This document shows, in pieces, positions 13,511 through 21,640 of a DNA stretch of 23,394 nucleotides; positions within the stretch are counted from its first letter, which is position 1; each line of letters opens with the position of its first letter. The translations under genes and the position numbers were made by a program. This stretch comes from Tyzzerella sp. (GTDB taxonomy: Bacteria > Bacillota > Clostridia > Lachnospirales > Anaerotignaceae), in contig DXZA01000074.1 of the NCBI GenBank assembly GCA_019415525.1, forward strand, positions 1-23,394, read 5' to 3'. The notes below the pieces were generated by a model, which had not been told where the DNA came from, did no database searches, and was given only the letters and a program-made list of their open reading frames with translations.

Positions 13511-16114
13511 TTATTTAATTTTTGTTAATATAAATTTTATTGACTGATTTACAACAAATGTAGCAAATGACAAACCATAAACAGTAAAAAGTAAACTTGT
13601 TGTAAGTGGTGTTATTTCAAAAAGTCCAAAAAGAGCAGGAACAAGAAGAACAACATTTAAAAGTATAAACCCTACAAAAAAAGCTGCCCATATATATTTA
13701 TTATTAAACATTTTCTTTGTAAAAATTACAGATTCTTTTGATTTACAGTTAAATCCATGTATAAGTCTTGAAAGACATAATGTTGAAAAAGCCATTGTCA
13801 TAGCCATTCCTGCACCACCAGAATTAAGACCTATATAATAAGCTGCCATTGTACCTAAACATATTACTATACCTTCTCTTAAAACATCAATTATAAAATC
13901 TTTTGTTAGTATTGACTCATTTACAGGACGTGGTTTATCATTCATAACAGATTTTGAATGAGGTTCAACACCAAGAGCTATTGCTGGAAGACTGTCTGTA
14001 AGAAGATTTATAAATAAAAGATGTACTGGTGCAAATGGTACTGCCAATCCTGCAAGTGAAGCATAAAGTACCGCTAAAATACCGGCTGTGTTACCTGAAA
14101 GAAGGAATTTTATTGAATTTTTTATATTTATATAAAGATTTCTTCCGTTTTCAACAGCTTTTACTATTGTTGCAAAATTATCATCTGCAAGTACAACATC
14201 TGCTGCATCTTTTGCAACTTCACTTCCTGTTATACCCATAGCAACACCAATATCAGCTTGTTTAAGTGCAGGAGCATCGTTTACACCGTCACCTGTCATA
14301 GCAACAATATTTCCTCTATTTTGCCAAGCTCTTACTATTCTTATTTTATGTTCTGGTGATACCCTTGCATAAACTGATATTTTATCAACATAATTTTGAA
14401 GCTCCTCATCTGTCATATTATCAATTTCAGCACCATCAACAGCTTCACTTTCATTTTTAAGTATACCAATTTCTTTTGCTATTGCAGAAGCTGTAACCTT
14501 ATGGTCACCTGTAATCATAACAGGTCTTATTCCTGCACTAATACATTCAGAAACAGCATCTTTTGACTCTTCTCTTGGAGGGTCCATCATTGATATAAGA
14601 CCTACAAATATCATATCATTTTCATCTTCAAGACCTATTTCATCTTTATCAATATATTTTTTAGCAAAAGCAAGTACTCTTAAACCATTTCTTGAAAAAC
14701 TTTCATTTATTTCAGCTATTTTTAATTTATCATCATTTGTTATATCTACTATTTTACCATTTTTTACAATGTACTTAACTCTATTCATAAGAACATCAAC
14801 AGCACCTTTTGTTACCATTGTTTTTGTTCCATCAATTATATTTACAGTAGACATAAGCTTTCTATCAGAGTCAAATGCAATTTCTCCAACTCTTTTATAT
14901 TTTTCTCTTATTTCAGTATAATCATATCCATATTTATTACCAAAATTTATAAGTGCAACCTCTGTAGGGTCACCTATTTCATTTCCGTCTTTATTTTCAG
15001 CATCATTACAAAGTATTGACATATAAAGAATTTCTTTATCTTCTTTTCTTGAAAAATCTGATTTATCTTCATCAATAACTTCATTATTTACAGAATATTT
15101 TTTTACTGTCATTTTATTTTGTGTAAGAGTTCCTGTTTTATCTGAACATATTATTGAAACACTTCCAAGACCTTCAACAGCATGAAGTTTTCTTACTATT
15201 GCATTTTCTTTTGCCATTTTCTGTGTACCAAATGAAAGAACTATTGTTACAATAGAGCTTAATGCTTCTGGTATTGCAGCAACTGCTAAAGCAACAGCAA
15301 ACATAAATGCATCTATTACAGGGTCGCCTCTAAATATACTTACTGCAAAAAGTATTCCACATATAATAAGTATTATAATAGAAAGCTTTTTACCAAAGTT
15401 ATCTAAGTTTTGTTGAAGTGGTGTTTTCTTTGTTTTTGTATCTTTAAGAAGCTTTGCAACTTTGCCTAATTCAGTATCCATTCCTGTACCTGTAACAACA
15501 AATTCGGCTCTACCATATGTTACAAAGCTACCTGAAAATACCATATTTTTTCTATCACCAACCGGTACTTCGCCATCAATATTTATATCTTCTTTTTCAA
15601 CACTTATTGACTCACCAGTAAGTGAACTTTCATCAACTTTAATATTATAATTTTCTATTATTCTTCCATCTGCACATATATAGTCACCAGCTTCAGCAAT
15701 AACAATATCTCCAATAACAACATCTTTAGAGTCAGTACTTATTTTTTCACCATCTCTTATAACTTTTGCAACTGGAGATGATAAAGCCTTTAAACTTTCA
15801 AGAGATTTATCTGCTTTTATTTGTTGTACTGTTCCAAGTATTGCATTCATTGTTATTACAACAAATATTACAGCAGAACTTTCAATATCTCCTAAAAATG
15901 CTGATATCAATGCAGCAGCAATAAGTATTATTACAAGGAAATCTGTATATTGTTCTAAAAATATTTTTAAAACACTCTTCTTCTCACCTTCTTGAATTTC
16001 ATTTTTACCATATTTAGCTAATCTTTCATCAGCTTCTTTTTTTGAAATACCTGACTTTTGAGTTTTTAGTTCTTGTAAAATTTGTTCTTTTTCATAATTA
16101 TAATAATTTTTCAT
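13511..16114 (-). CDS. P2-type cation ATPase (Ca2+/Mn2+ exporter), riboswitch controlled
   Basis: The 867-residue pump resembles bacterial SERCA/PMCA-type ATPases. In order: a cation-ATPase N-terminal domain (about 1-60), helices M1-M2, the actuator domain with SSLTGES, M4 with VAAIPEAL, DKTGTLTQNKMTV (Asp325), a nucleotide domain with MVTKGAVDVL, MITGDHKVTA, TGDGVNDAPALKQADIG, and a C-terminal helix bundle with the M6 sequence NLLTDSLPAIALG. The Asn and Asp of M6 and the Glu of M4 are the usual ion ligands of these pumps. Start: AGAGGTG before ATG 16114. A yybP-ykoY (Mn2+) riboswitch lies in the leader; in Lactococcus and Streptococcus related pumps (YoaB, and the misnamed MgtA) are controlled by this riboswitch and remove Mn2+ or Ca2+. 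Mn2+ export is therefore the best guess. It is not an MgtA-type protein. Confidence 0.93.
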   Translation of the reverse strand: MKNYYNYEKEQILQELKTQKSGISKKEADERLAKYGKNEIQEGEKKSVLKIFLEQYTDFLVIILIAAALISAFLGDIESSAVIFVVITMNAILGTVQQIKADKSLESLKALSSPVAKVIRDGEKISTDSKDVVIGDIVIAEAGDYICADGRIIENYNIKVDESSLTGESISVEKEDINIDGEVPVGDRKNMVFSGSFVTYGRAEFVVTGTGMDTELGKVAKLLKDTKTKKTPLQQNLDNFGKKLSIIILIICGILFAVSIFRGDPVIDAFMFAVALAVAAIPEALSSIVTIVLSFGTQKMAKENAIVRKLHAVEGLGSVSIICSDKTGTLTQNKMTVKKYSVNNEVIDEDKSDFSRKEDKEILYMSILCNDAENKDGNEIGDPTEVALINFGNKYGYDYTEIREKYKRVGEIAFDSDRKLMSTVNIIDGTKTMVTKGAVDVLMNRVKYIVKNGKIVDITNDDKLKIAEINESFSRNGLRVLAFAKKYIDKDEIGLEDENDMIFVGLISMMDPPREESKDAVSECISAGIRPVMITGDHKVTASAIAKEIGILKNESEAVDGAEIDNMTDEELQNYVDKISVYARVSPEHKIRIVRAWQNRGNIVAMTGDGVNDAPALKQADIGVAMGITGSEVAKDAADVVLADDNFATIVKAVENGRNLYINIKNSIKFLLSGNTAGILAVLYASLAGLAVPFAPVHLLFINLLTDSLPAIALGVEPHSKSVMNDKPRPVNESILTKDFIIDVLREGIVICLGTMAAYYIGLNSGGAGMAMTMAFSTLCLSRLIHGFNCKSKESVIFTKKMFNNKYIWAAFFVGFILLNVVLLVPALFGLFEITPLTTSLLFTVYGLSFATFVVNQSIKFILTKIK

Positions 16115-16180
16115 ATAAGCACCTCTCTTTTATTATTTACAGATTTAAGGTAAAAAATTTAATTTATGTACATAAAAGTT

Positions 16181-16228
16181 AAAAAAAAAAGACTTTTGAT
16201 ATGATTATAAAATCATATCAAAAGTCTT
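16181..16228 (-). terminator. Riboswitch terminator (expression platform) before the P2-type ATPase
   Basis: On the minus strand a perfect 17-bp stem (16228-16212 with 16205-16189) with a 6-base loop leads into a run of eight T (16188-16181). Its first arm contains CTTTTGATAT (16224-16215), which is also the 3' strand of riboswitch helix P1, so terminator and aptamer exclude each other. Confidence 0.95.
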
Positions 16229-16311
16229 GTAACCTTAGCTAAAGGCATATACCACCAGATGCAAAACATCGGGTATGTTGATGGTATATTTGCACTACTC
16301 CCTTTTAATAT
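16215..16311 (-). ncRNA. yybP-ykoY manganese riboswitch aptamer
   Basis: The leader shows conserved features of this class: AAAGGGAGTAG near the 5' end (from 16305), the metal-site loop region ATCAACATACCC (near 16281-16270), and GCCTTTAGCTAAGG followed by ACAAGAC at the 3' end. P1 forms between ATATTAAAAG (16311-16302) and CTTTTGATAT (16224-16215), ten pairs including one G-U. A longer helix pairs ATATACC with GGTATAT. Metal binding should stabilise P1 and so prevent the terminator, switching the pump on when Mn2+ is high. Class assignment is by remembered consensus. Confidence 0.88.
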
Positions 16312-16338
16312 ATAAAATATATTTATCTGTTGAAAAGC

Positions 16339-16367
16339 ATTATATCAGCACAAATATACTTTGTCAA
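16339..16367 (-). promoter_or_regulatory. Consensus housekeeping promoter of the riboswitch/ATPase unit
   Basis: Perfect TTGACA (16367-16362), 17 bases, perfect TATAAT (16344-16339). Transcription would start near 16332. The promoter begins 9 bases after the stop codon of the TolC-like gene. Such a strong promoter fits control by premature termination rather than by initiation. Confidence 0.93.
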
Positions 16368-16375
16368 TACAATAA

Positions 16376-17527
16376 TTACATTAAATCTATATTTTCAAAT
16401 TTTTTAACATTTTGACTATGTTCATATATTTGGTTTATAATTGTGTTTTCCATTGAAACAACACTATTTTCTGCCTGTATAAGTTCTATTTCTGAAATTT
16501 TACCCATTTCATACTGTATTTTGGCAATTTCATAATTATTTTTCAAATTAGCAAGTTCTGTTTTATTATTCTCTATATTAGTTTCAAGTGATTTTATTGT
16601 ATTATATAAATTTACTACTTGAAGTTCCATATTTTCTTTAGTATCGGAAATATTCATTTCTGAAGTTGTAACACTATTTTCTGCTTGCATAAGTGATGTT
16701 GTTGTTCCAGAAATACTAGCCTGTTCTACTGCATAAGATTGCTCTGCAACAGAAAGATTTCTTTCTGCATTCTGTATTGTTACAGACTCAAGAACTCTTG
16801 CTTCTGCATATGTTTCAATGGAAACATCTAATTCAACAGGCTCATATTCAACATCTATTAAAAGATTATACTGTTTACTTCTATCACTTTCTCCTATTAT
16901 TATATTAAGATTTGTAAATGCGTTTTGAATATTAGTTTTTTGTGACTCAATATTAATTTTTGATTTTTCAAAGGATAATAAAGCTTCATTATACTCTTGC
17001 TGTGATATAAGTCCCATATCAGCTTTTAGTTTTGATATTGTAAGATTTTTCTCCTCAACTTTAAAATTATTCTCTGATATTTGTAATTCTCTTTGAAGAC
17101 TTAATATATCTATAAATGTCTGTTCCATTTCATAAGCAATTTTTTGTTCTTGCACCTTTAATTCTTCTTCTGAATTTCTATAAGAAGCCTGATTTTTTAT
17201 AAGACTTAATATAGTTTGAAGGCTATCAGAACCAGTATTATAATCAACACTAAACTGTGAGTCTTCAAGTTGTTCCTCACTTACCGCTAAAGAAAGATTA
17301 GCTGTTTTAAGTGCTGTACTATTTTTTAATGCTTTTTCAACTGCTGTATCTATATCAAGATTTTCTAATGTTTCATCTGTATTAAACTCAAATTCCTCTA
17401 CAAATGAAAATACATTATTTTCTGTTGTTTCAACTGCTGTTTCTGTTTCTAATTCATTTCCAAAAACAACTATATTTGAAAACAATGTACTTAAAGCCAT
17501 AATAAGTATAAGTACTTTTTTCTTCAT
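16376..17527 (-). CDS. TolC/OEP-family secreted coiled-coil protein
   Basis: The 383-residue protein has a signal peptide (basic MKKK, hydrophobic core to about 20, Gly-Asn near 23-24) and two repeats of long amphipathic helices, as in the outer membrane efflux protein family. Repeat 1 spans about 60-215, with KADMGLISQQEYNEALLSFEKSK cut at its typical MGLISQQEYNEA turn; repeat 2 spans about 245-375, with YEMGKISEIELIQAENS. Classical TolC proteins have beta-strands between helices that form an outer-membrane barrel. Here those places hold only short Ser/Thr-rich links, and the protein is shorter than the usual 430-500 residues. AGAGGG before ATG 17527, two bases after the kinase stop, makes it the last gene of the MacAB-like operon. 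It probably works with the adaptor on the cell surface; the exact role is unknown. Confidence 0.82.
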   Translation of the reverse strand: MKKKVLILIMALSTLFSNIVVFGNELETETAVETTENNVFSFVEEFEFNTDETLENLDIDTAVEKALKNSTALKTANLSLAVSEEQLEDSQFSVDYNTGSDSLQTILSLIKNQASYRNSEEELKVQEQKIAYEMEQTFIDILSLQRELQISENNFKVEEKNLTISKLKADMGLISQQEYNEALLSFEKSKINIESQKTNIQNAFTNLNIIIGESDRSKQYNLLIDVEYEPVELDVSIETYAEARVLESVTIQNAERNLSVAEQSYAVEQASISGTTTSLMQAENSVTTSEMNISDTKENMELQVVNLYNTIKSLETNIENNKTELANLKNNYEIAKIQYEMGKISEIELIQAENSVVSMENTIINQIYEHSQNVKKFENIDLM

Positions 17528-17529
17528 CT

Positions 17530-18993
17530 TTAACCCTCTTTCATTTCTGAAATAGGGAAACTGTTTATAAATACAGTTCCTTCTTTCAGCTTACTTTTTA
17601 CATCTATTTCGCCATTATTATTATCAATTATCCATTTTGCAATGGAAAGCCCTAGTCCAGTTCCTGGTATATCTTTATTTCGTGATTTGTCAGCTCTATA
17701 AAACCTGTCAAATATATTTTTTATATCATCATCACTTATACCGATACCATTATCTTCTACTTCAAAATATGCTTTTTTATCTTTTTCATATACTCTAAAT
17801 GTTATTACTCCATTATTATCAGTATATTTAATAGCATTTTCTGTATATATCCATAAAAGTTGCTTTATTAAGTCACTATCAGCATATATATATACTTCAT
17901 TTATATTTTCAAATATTATTTCTTTACCTGTTTCCATAACTTGAATATCTTTTACCATATCTGACACTATATCATTAAGACATATATTTTCTTTATTAAC
18001 AGAAATATTCTTCCTGTCACTTCTTGCAAGGAAAAGTAGTTTCTTTACAAGCTCTGACATATGCTCTGTTTCACTTATTATAGAGTCTATTGACTCCTGA
18101 AGAACAACAGGGTCACTTTTCCCCCATCTATTCATAAGTGATGCATAGCCTTGTATAACACTTATAGGTGTTCTAAGCTCATGAGAAGCATCTGATACAA
18201 ATTGAGTTTGACTTTTAAAAGAACTTTCCAATCTATCTATCATGGAATTAAATGTAAGAGAAAGCTCTTTTAACTCATCATCAGGTCCATTAATATCTAT
18301 TCTTTGACTTAAATCCTCAACAGATATTCTTTCTGCTGTATTTCTTATATTTTGAATAGGTTTAAGCATAATTTTACTTATATATCTTGCAAGTAAAAAA
18401 GCTATAACTATACCAACAAAGTCCATAAATAAAAGTTTCATTGTAAGTACTGCCATATATTGACCATCATCTATATTTTGTTTAAATACATCTATTGTAT
18501 AAAATTTTCCATCAATATTAAAATCATCATTTATAAACATATACTCGGTATCATTTATATATGAAATTCTAAAATCATTTTTCATTTTAGATGGCTCTGT
18601 TGGAATAGGTATTTTAGTTATATCTTCATTATCAGAAAAATTACTTATATATGTTGTTCTATTATCCATATTTTTTACAAAATCTTTTGGCATAATAGGC
18701 ATTCTGTCATTTTCAATAAAATCTGTAACATCTGTTATTTTAGCGTATACAGATTTATTTTTTATAGCAGAAGTCACACCCTCTTCTGTAATTTCTTCTG
18801 TATCTGATATATAATCTTTTATGTCAGAAATAGCTTCTTTAAGTTCATTTTGTACTATGCTTTGGCTTATATTTGAAGCATTTCCCCAAATCACTCCACT
18901 TATAACTAATATAGTAATAGAAAACATACTTCCATAAAGAAGAGTTACTCTTTTAGCTATTGTCATATTTTTAAAAAAATTAATCATCTTCAT
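17530..18993 (-). CDS. Sensor histidine kinase (HAMP, HisKA, HATPase_c)
   Basis: About 487 residues with two transmembrane helices (near the N-terminus and about 185-205) enclosing an extracytoplasmic sensor region of about 145 residues rich in Asp, Ile and Thr. HAMP follows (ISKIMLKPIQNIRNTAERIS), then HisKA with SDASHELRTPISVIQGYA (His271 from this start) and the ATPase domain with N-box WIYTENAIKYT, DNGIGI, and GTGLGLSI. It should phosphorylate the response regulator encoded just upstream, whose reading frame it overlaps. The start is uncertain: TTG 19002, ATG 18993 and ATG 18987 are possible. The GAGG near 19015 also encodes a conserved regulator motif, so I prefer coupled starting at 18993. 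The signal it senses may be a substrate of the neighbouring transporter. Confidence 0.93.
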   Translation of the reverse strand: MKMINFFKNMTIAKRVTLLYGSMFSITILVISGVIWGNASNISQSIVQNELKEAISDIKDYISDTEEITEEGVTSAIKNKSVYAKITDVTDFIENDRMPIMPKDFVKNMDNRTTYISNFSDNEDITKIPIPTEPSKMKNDFRISYINDTEYMFINDDFNIDGKFYTIDVFKQNIDDGQYMAVLTMKLLFMDFVGIVIAFLLARYISKIMLKPIQNIRNTAERISVEDLSQRIDINGPDDELKELSLTFNSMIDRLESSFKSQTQFVSDASHELRTPISVIQGYASLMNRWGKSDPVVLQESIDSIISETEHMSELVKKLLFLARSDRKNISVNKENICLNDIVSDMVKDIQVMETGKEIIFENINEVYIYADSDLIKQLLWIYTENAIKYTDNNGVITFRVYEKDKKAYFEVEDNGIGISDDDIKNIFDRFYRADKSRNKDIPGTGLGLSIAKWIIDNNNGEIDVKSKLKEGTVFINSFPISEMKEG

Positions 18994-19675
18994 CTTTAAC
19001 AAAATAGCCAACTCCTCTTATTGTATAAATATATTTCTCATCATAAACCTCATCAAGTTTTGAGCGTAAATATCTTACATATACATCAACAACATTTGTT
19101 TCTCCCATATATGTATATCCCCAAACAGAGTTAAGTATTTGTTCTCTTGAAATAACTATGTTTTTATTTTGTATAAGATATACAAGGAGTTCAAACTCTT
19201 TCTTTGTAAGTTCTATTACATCACTATCAACTTTTACAAGTCTTTTATCCATATCAACAGTAAGATTTTTTAATGTAAGAATATTTTTAGGTTTATTATC
19301 CTCTTTTTTTCTACTATGCTTTAATGCAACTCGCATTCTTGCAAGAAGCTCTTCTATTGCAAAAGGTTTTGTAAGATAATCATCAGCACCACTATCAAGA
19401 CCAGAAACTTTATCCATTACTTCGTCTTTTGCTGTAAGCATTATTATTGGTATATCAGATGTTTTTCTTATTCTTCTACAAATTTCTATACCGTTTAATC
19501 CTGGAAGCATAAGGTCAAGAAGAATCATATCAAACTTCTCTTCAAAAAATTTGTCAAGACCTTCTCTTCCATTATGTATAACTGTTACATTATACCCTTC
19601 ATATTTAAGTTCAAGCTCTACAAATCTTGCAAGTTTAACTTCATCTTCTATAATAAGAACCTTAATATCTTCCAT
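18980..19675 (-). CDS. OmpR-family response regulator
   Basis: 231 residues: a complete receiver domain (acidic pair at 10-12, phosphorylated Asp54 in ILLDLMLPG, Thr81 in MLTAKD, Lys103 in LTKPF) and an OmpR-type winged-helix domain (about 130-228, with LTKKEFELL, NVVDVYVRYLRSKLD and TIRGVGYFV). It resembles the CutR/ArlR group. ATG 19675 follows AGAGGT. Its end overlaps the kinase start, and 24 bases separate it from the permease gene, so all belong to one operon. It probably controls this operon; direct and inverted repeats upstream of the adaptor gene are candidate sites. Confidence 0.96.
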   Translation of the reverse strand: MEDIKVLIIEDEVKLARFVELELKYEGYNVTVIHNGREGLDKFFEEKFDMILLDLMLPGLNGIEICRRIRKTSDIPIIMLTAKDEVMDKVSGLDSGADDYLTKPFAIEELLARMRVALKHSRKKEDNKPKNILTLKNLTVDMDKRLVKVDSDVIELTKKEFELLVYLIQNKNIVISREQILNSVWGYTYMGETNVVDVYVRYLRSKLDEVYDEKYIYTIRGVGYFVKDEDD

Positions 19676-19699
19676 AATTAATTACCTCTTTTCAAAAAT

Positions 19700-20917
19700 T
19701 TATTCGTATCTTAAAGCCTCTATTGGGTCAAGTTTTGCTGCTTTGTTTGCAGGAGTAACACCAAATATAATTCCTATTGCCATTGATATTCCAACTGCTA
19801 CAACTATTGATGTTATAGACATAACAGGCTCTATGTTTACAATATTACCTACTATTAAAGCCCCAATATATCCAAAAAATAATCCCAAAAGACCACCTAT
19901 GCCTGTAAGTATTACAGCTTCAGAAATAAACTGTATTCTTATATCCTTGTTTTTAGCACCTATTGATTTTCGTATACCTATTTCTCTTGTTCTTTCTGTA
20001 ACGGTAACCATCATAATATTCATAACACCTATACCACCTACAAGAAGAGATATTCCGGCAACAAAACTTATGAAAAGAGTAACATATGAGAGTATTGAAT
20101 TTATACTTTCAACCATTTCTGATGAATCTTGTATATAATATTTATCTTCATTTCCATGCTCTTTCTCAAGTACTGATGTTATAATATTTTTCATAAAATC
20201 AATATTATCAGTACTTTCTGTTAGAACAGTAAAACCTGTTACATAATCTGTTCCATAAAATCGCATTGCTGTACTTACAGGTATTGCTATACTTTCCGGA
20301 TACTCATCACTATATTCTGTTTCTGTACTGGCATTGGTGTTTTCAATTATACCTACAACATAAAATTTAGTTGTTCCCTTCCAAGTTTTTAATGAAATTT
20401 GCTGTCCTATAATATCTTCACTACATTTTCCAAAAACATTTATTGCCGTTGTATCAGTTATAACTGCTACATTAGTTCTCATATCAACATCATTATTTGA
20501 TATATATCTTCCATAGAGCAAATTTACATTTTCTATATATTGTAAATCCGATGTTACACCACTTACAGAAGCACTTTTAGTTTCTGTTGGGTCAAGAAGT
20601 TTTATATATGTATTACTTCCACTATATTGTGGAGAAACATAAGAAACACCTTCTATATTTTTTAAAATATCATAATCTTCCATTGTAAGCATATCTCTCA
20701 TTTCAATATCATTAGATGTACTCATACTTATAGTTAAACTTCCTGCTGAAAAAGACTCAAACTCCTCTTCAATAGCTGCTTGACTTCCGTTACCTATTGA
20801 AACAATAAGTATTACAGAACTTATACCTATAATTATACCAAGCATGGTTAATATTGTCCTCATCTTATTTGAAAAAACATTTCTAAAAGAAGACTTTATG
20901 CATTCAAATATATTCAA
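19700..20917 (-). CDS. MacB-type ABC transporter permease
   Basis: 405 residues with the MacB/FtsX topology: one transmembrane helix near the N-terminus (about 20-43, after SSFRNVFSNKMRTILTMLG), a large extracytoplasmic MacB core domain (about 45-280), then three helices in the FtsX domain (about 285-395), including GGIGVMNIMMVTVTERTREIGIRKSIGA, of which the ERTREIGIRK coupling motif is diagnostic. Such permeases do not move substrate through a channel but transmit mechanical force to the extracytoplasmic partners. The start is TTG at 20917, preceded by GGGGAGGGAG; it overlaps the TGA of the ATPase gene. In single-membrane bacteria related systems (YknXYZ of Bacillus) give protection from antimicrobial peptides or toxins. 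Confidence 0.94.
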   Translation of the reverse strand: MNIFECIKSSFRNVFSNKMRTILTMLGIIIGISSVILIVSIGNGSQAAIEEEFESFSAGSLTISMSTSNDIEMRDMLTMEDYDILKNIEGVSYVSPQYSGSNTYIKLLDPTETKSASVSGVTSDLQYIENVNLLYGRYISNNDVDMRTNVAVITDTTAINVFGKCSEDIIGQQISLKTWKGTTKFYVVGIIENTNASTETEYSDEYPESIAIPVSTAMRFYGTDYVTGFTVLTESTDNIDFMKNIITSVLEKEHGNEDKYYIQDSSEMVESINSILSYVTLFISFVAGISLLVGGIGVMNIMMVTVTERTREIGIRKSIGAKNKDIRIQFISEAVILTGIGGLLGLFFGYIGALIVGNIVNIEPVMSITSIVVAVGISMAIGIIFGVTPANKAAKLDPIEALRYE

Positions 20918-21627
20918 TTAACTCCCTCCCCTGCAATGGTTCTTTCTGTTACAGGTGCATCATTTATTATATTTCCATCTTTAAATGTTACTATCCTTTT
21001 TGTATATGTAGCAACATCAGGTTCATGAGTAACCATAACTATTGTTGTTCCCTCATCATTTAATCTTTGAAATATTTCCATAATCTCAAATGTAGATTTC
21101 GAATCAAGGTTTCCTGTTGGTTCATCTGCCATTATTATAGCTGGGTTATTTACAAGAGCTCTTGCTATTGCAACTCTTTGACGTTGACCTCCTGAAAGTT
21201 CATTAGGTTTATGATGTATTCTTTTTCCAAGACCTACTTTTTCAAGAGCTGCTTTTGCCCTTTCATGTCTCATTTTAATAGGTACATTTGAATAAACCAT
21301 AGGAAGTTCAACATTTTCAATAGCTGTCATTTTAGGAAGAAGATTAAAAGACTGAAAAACAAATCCTATTTTTTTATTTCTTACTTCTGCAAGTTTTGAG
21401 TCATTATATTTAGAAACATCTTCTCCTTCAAGAAGATATAGGCCATCTGTGGGACTATCTAAACAACCTAAAATATTCATCATTGTTGATTTTCCTGAAC
21501 CACTACTCCCCATTATTGATACAAATTCACCTTCATTTACTGTTAAGTTTATATTATTTAAGGCAGTAACTGATAATTCACCTTGATTATATTGTTTATA
21601 TATATTTTCAAGTCTAAGCATTTCCAT
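20914..21627 (-). CDS. ABC transporter ATP-binding protein (MacB/LolD type)
   Basis: 237 residues with all nucleotide-binding motifs: Walker A GSSGSGKST (about 40-48), Q-loop VFQSFNLLP, signature LSGGQRQRVAIARAL, Walker B IIMADEPTGNLDS and the H-loop VTHEPDVA. The sequence belongs to the lipoprotein/macrolide exporter group that pairs with MacB-type permeases. AAGGAGG lies eight bases before ATG 21627; a second ATG at 21621 is less well placed. Only 13 bases separate it from the adaptor gene, and it overlaps the permease gene, so the three transport genes should be expressed together. Confidence 0.96.
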   Translation of the reverse strand: MEMLRLENIYKQYNQGELSVTALNNINLTVNEGEFVSIMGSSGSGKSTMMNILGCLDSPTDGLYLLEGEDVSKYNDSKLAEVRNKKIGFVFQSFNLLPKMTAIENVELPMVYSNVPIKMRHERAKAALEKVGLGKRIHHKPNELSGGQRQRVAIARALVNNPAIIMADEPTGNLDSKSTFEIMEIFQRLNDEGTTIVMVTHEPDVATYTKRIVTFKDGNIINDAPVTERTIAGEGVN

Positions 21628-21640
21628 AATCAGAACCTCC

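Noticed and set aside
19551..20138. 195-codon plus-strand ORF opposite the regulator and permease genes
   Set aside because: It crosses two genuine genes and their gap and has Ser/Ile-rich shadow composition.
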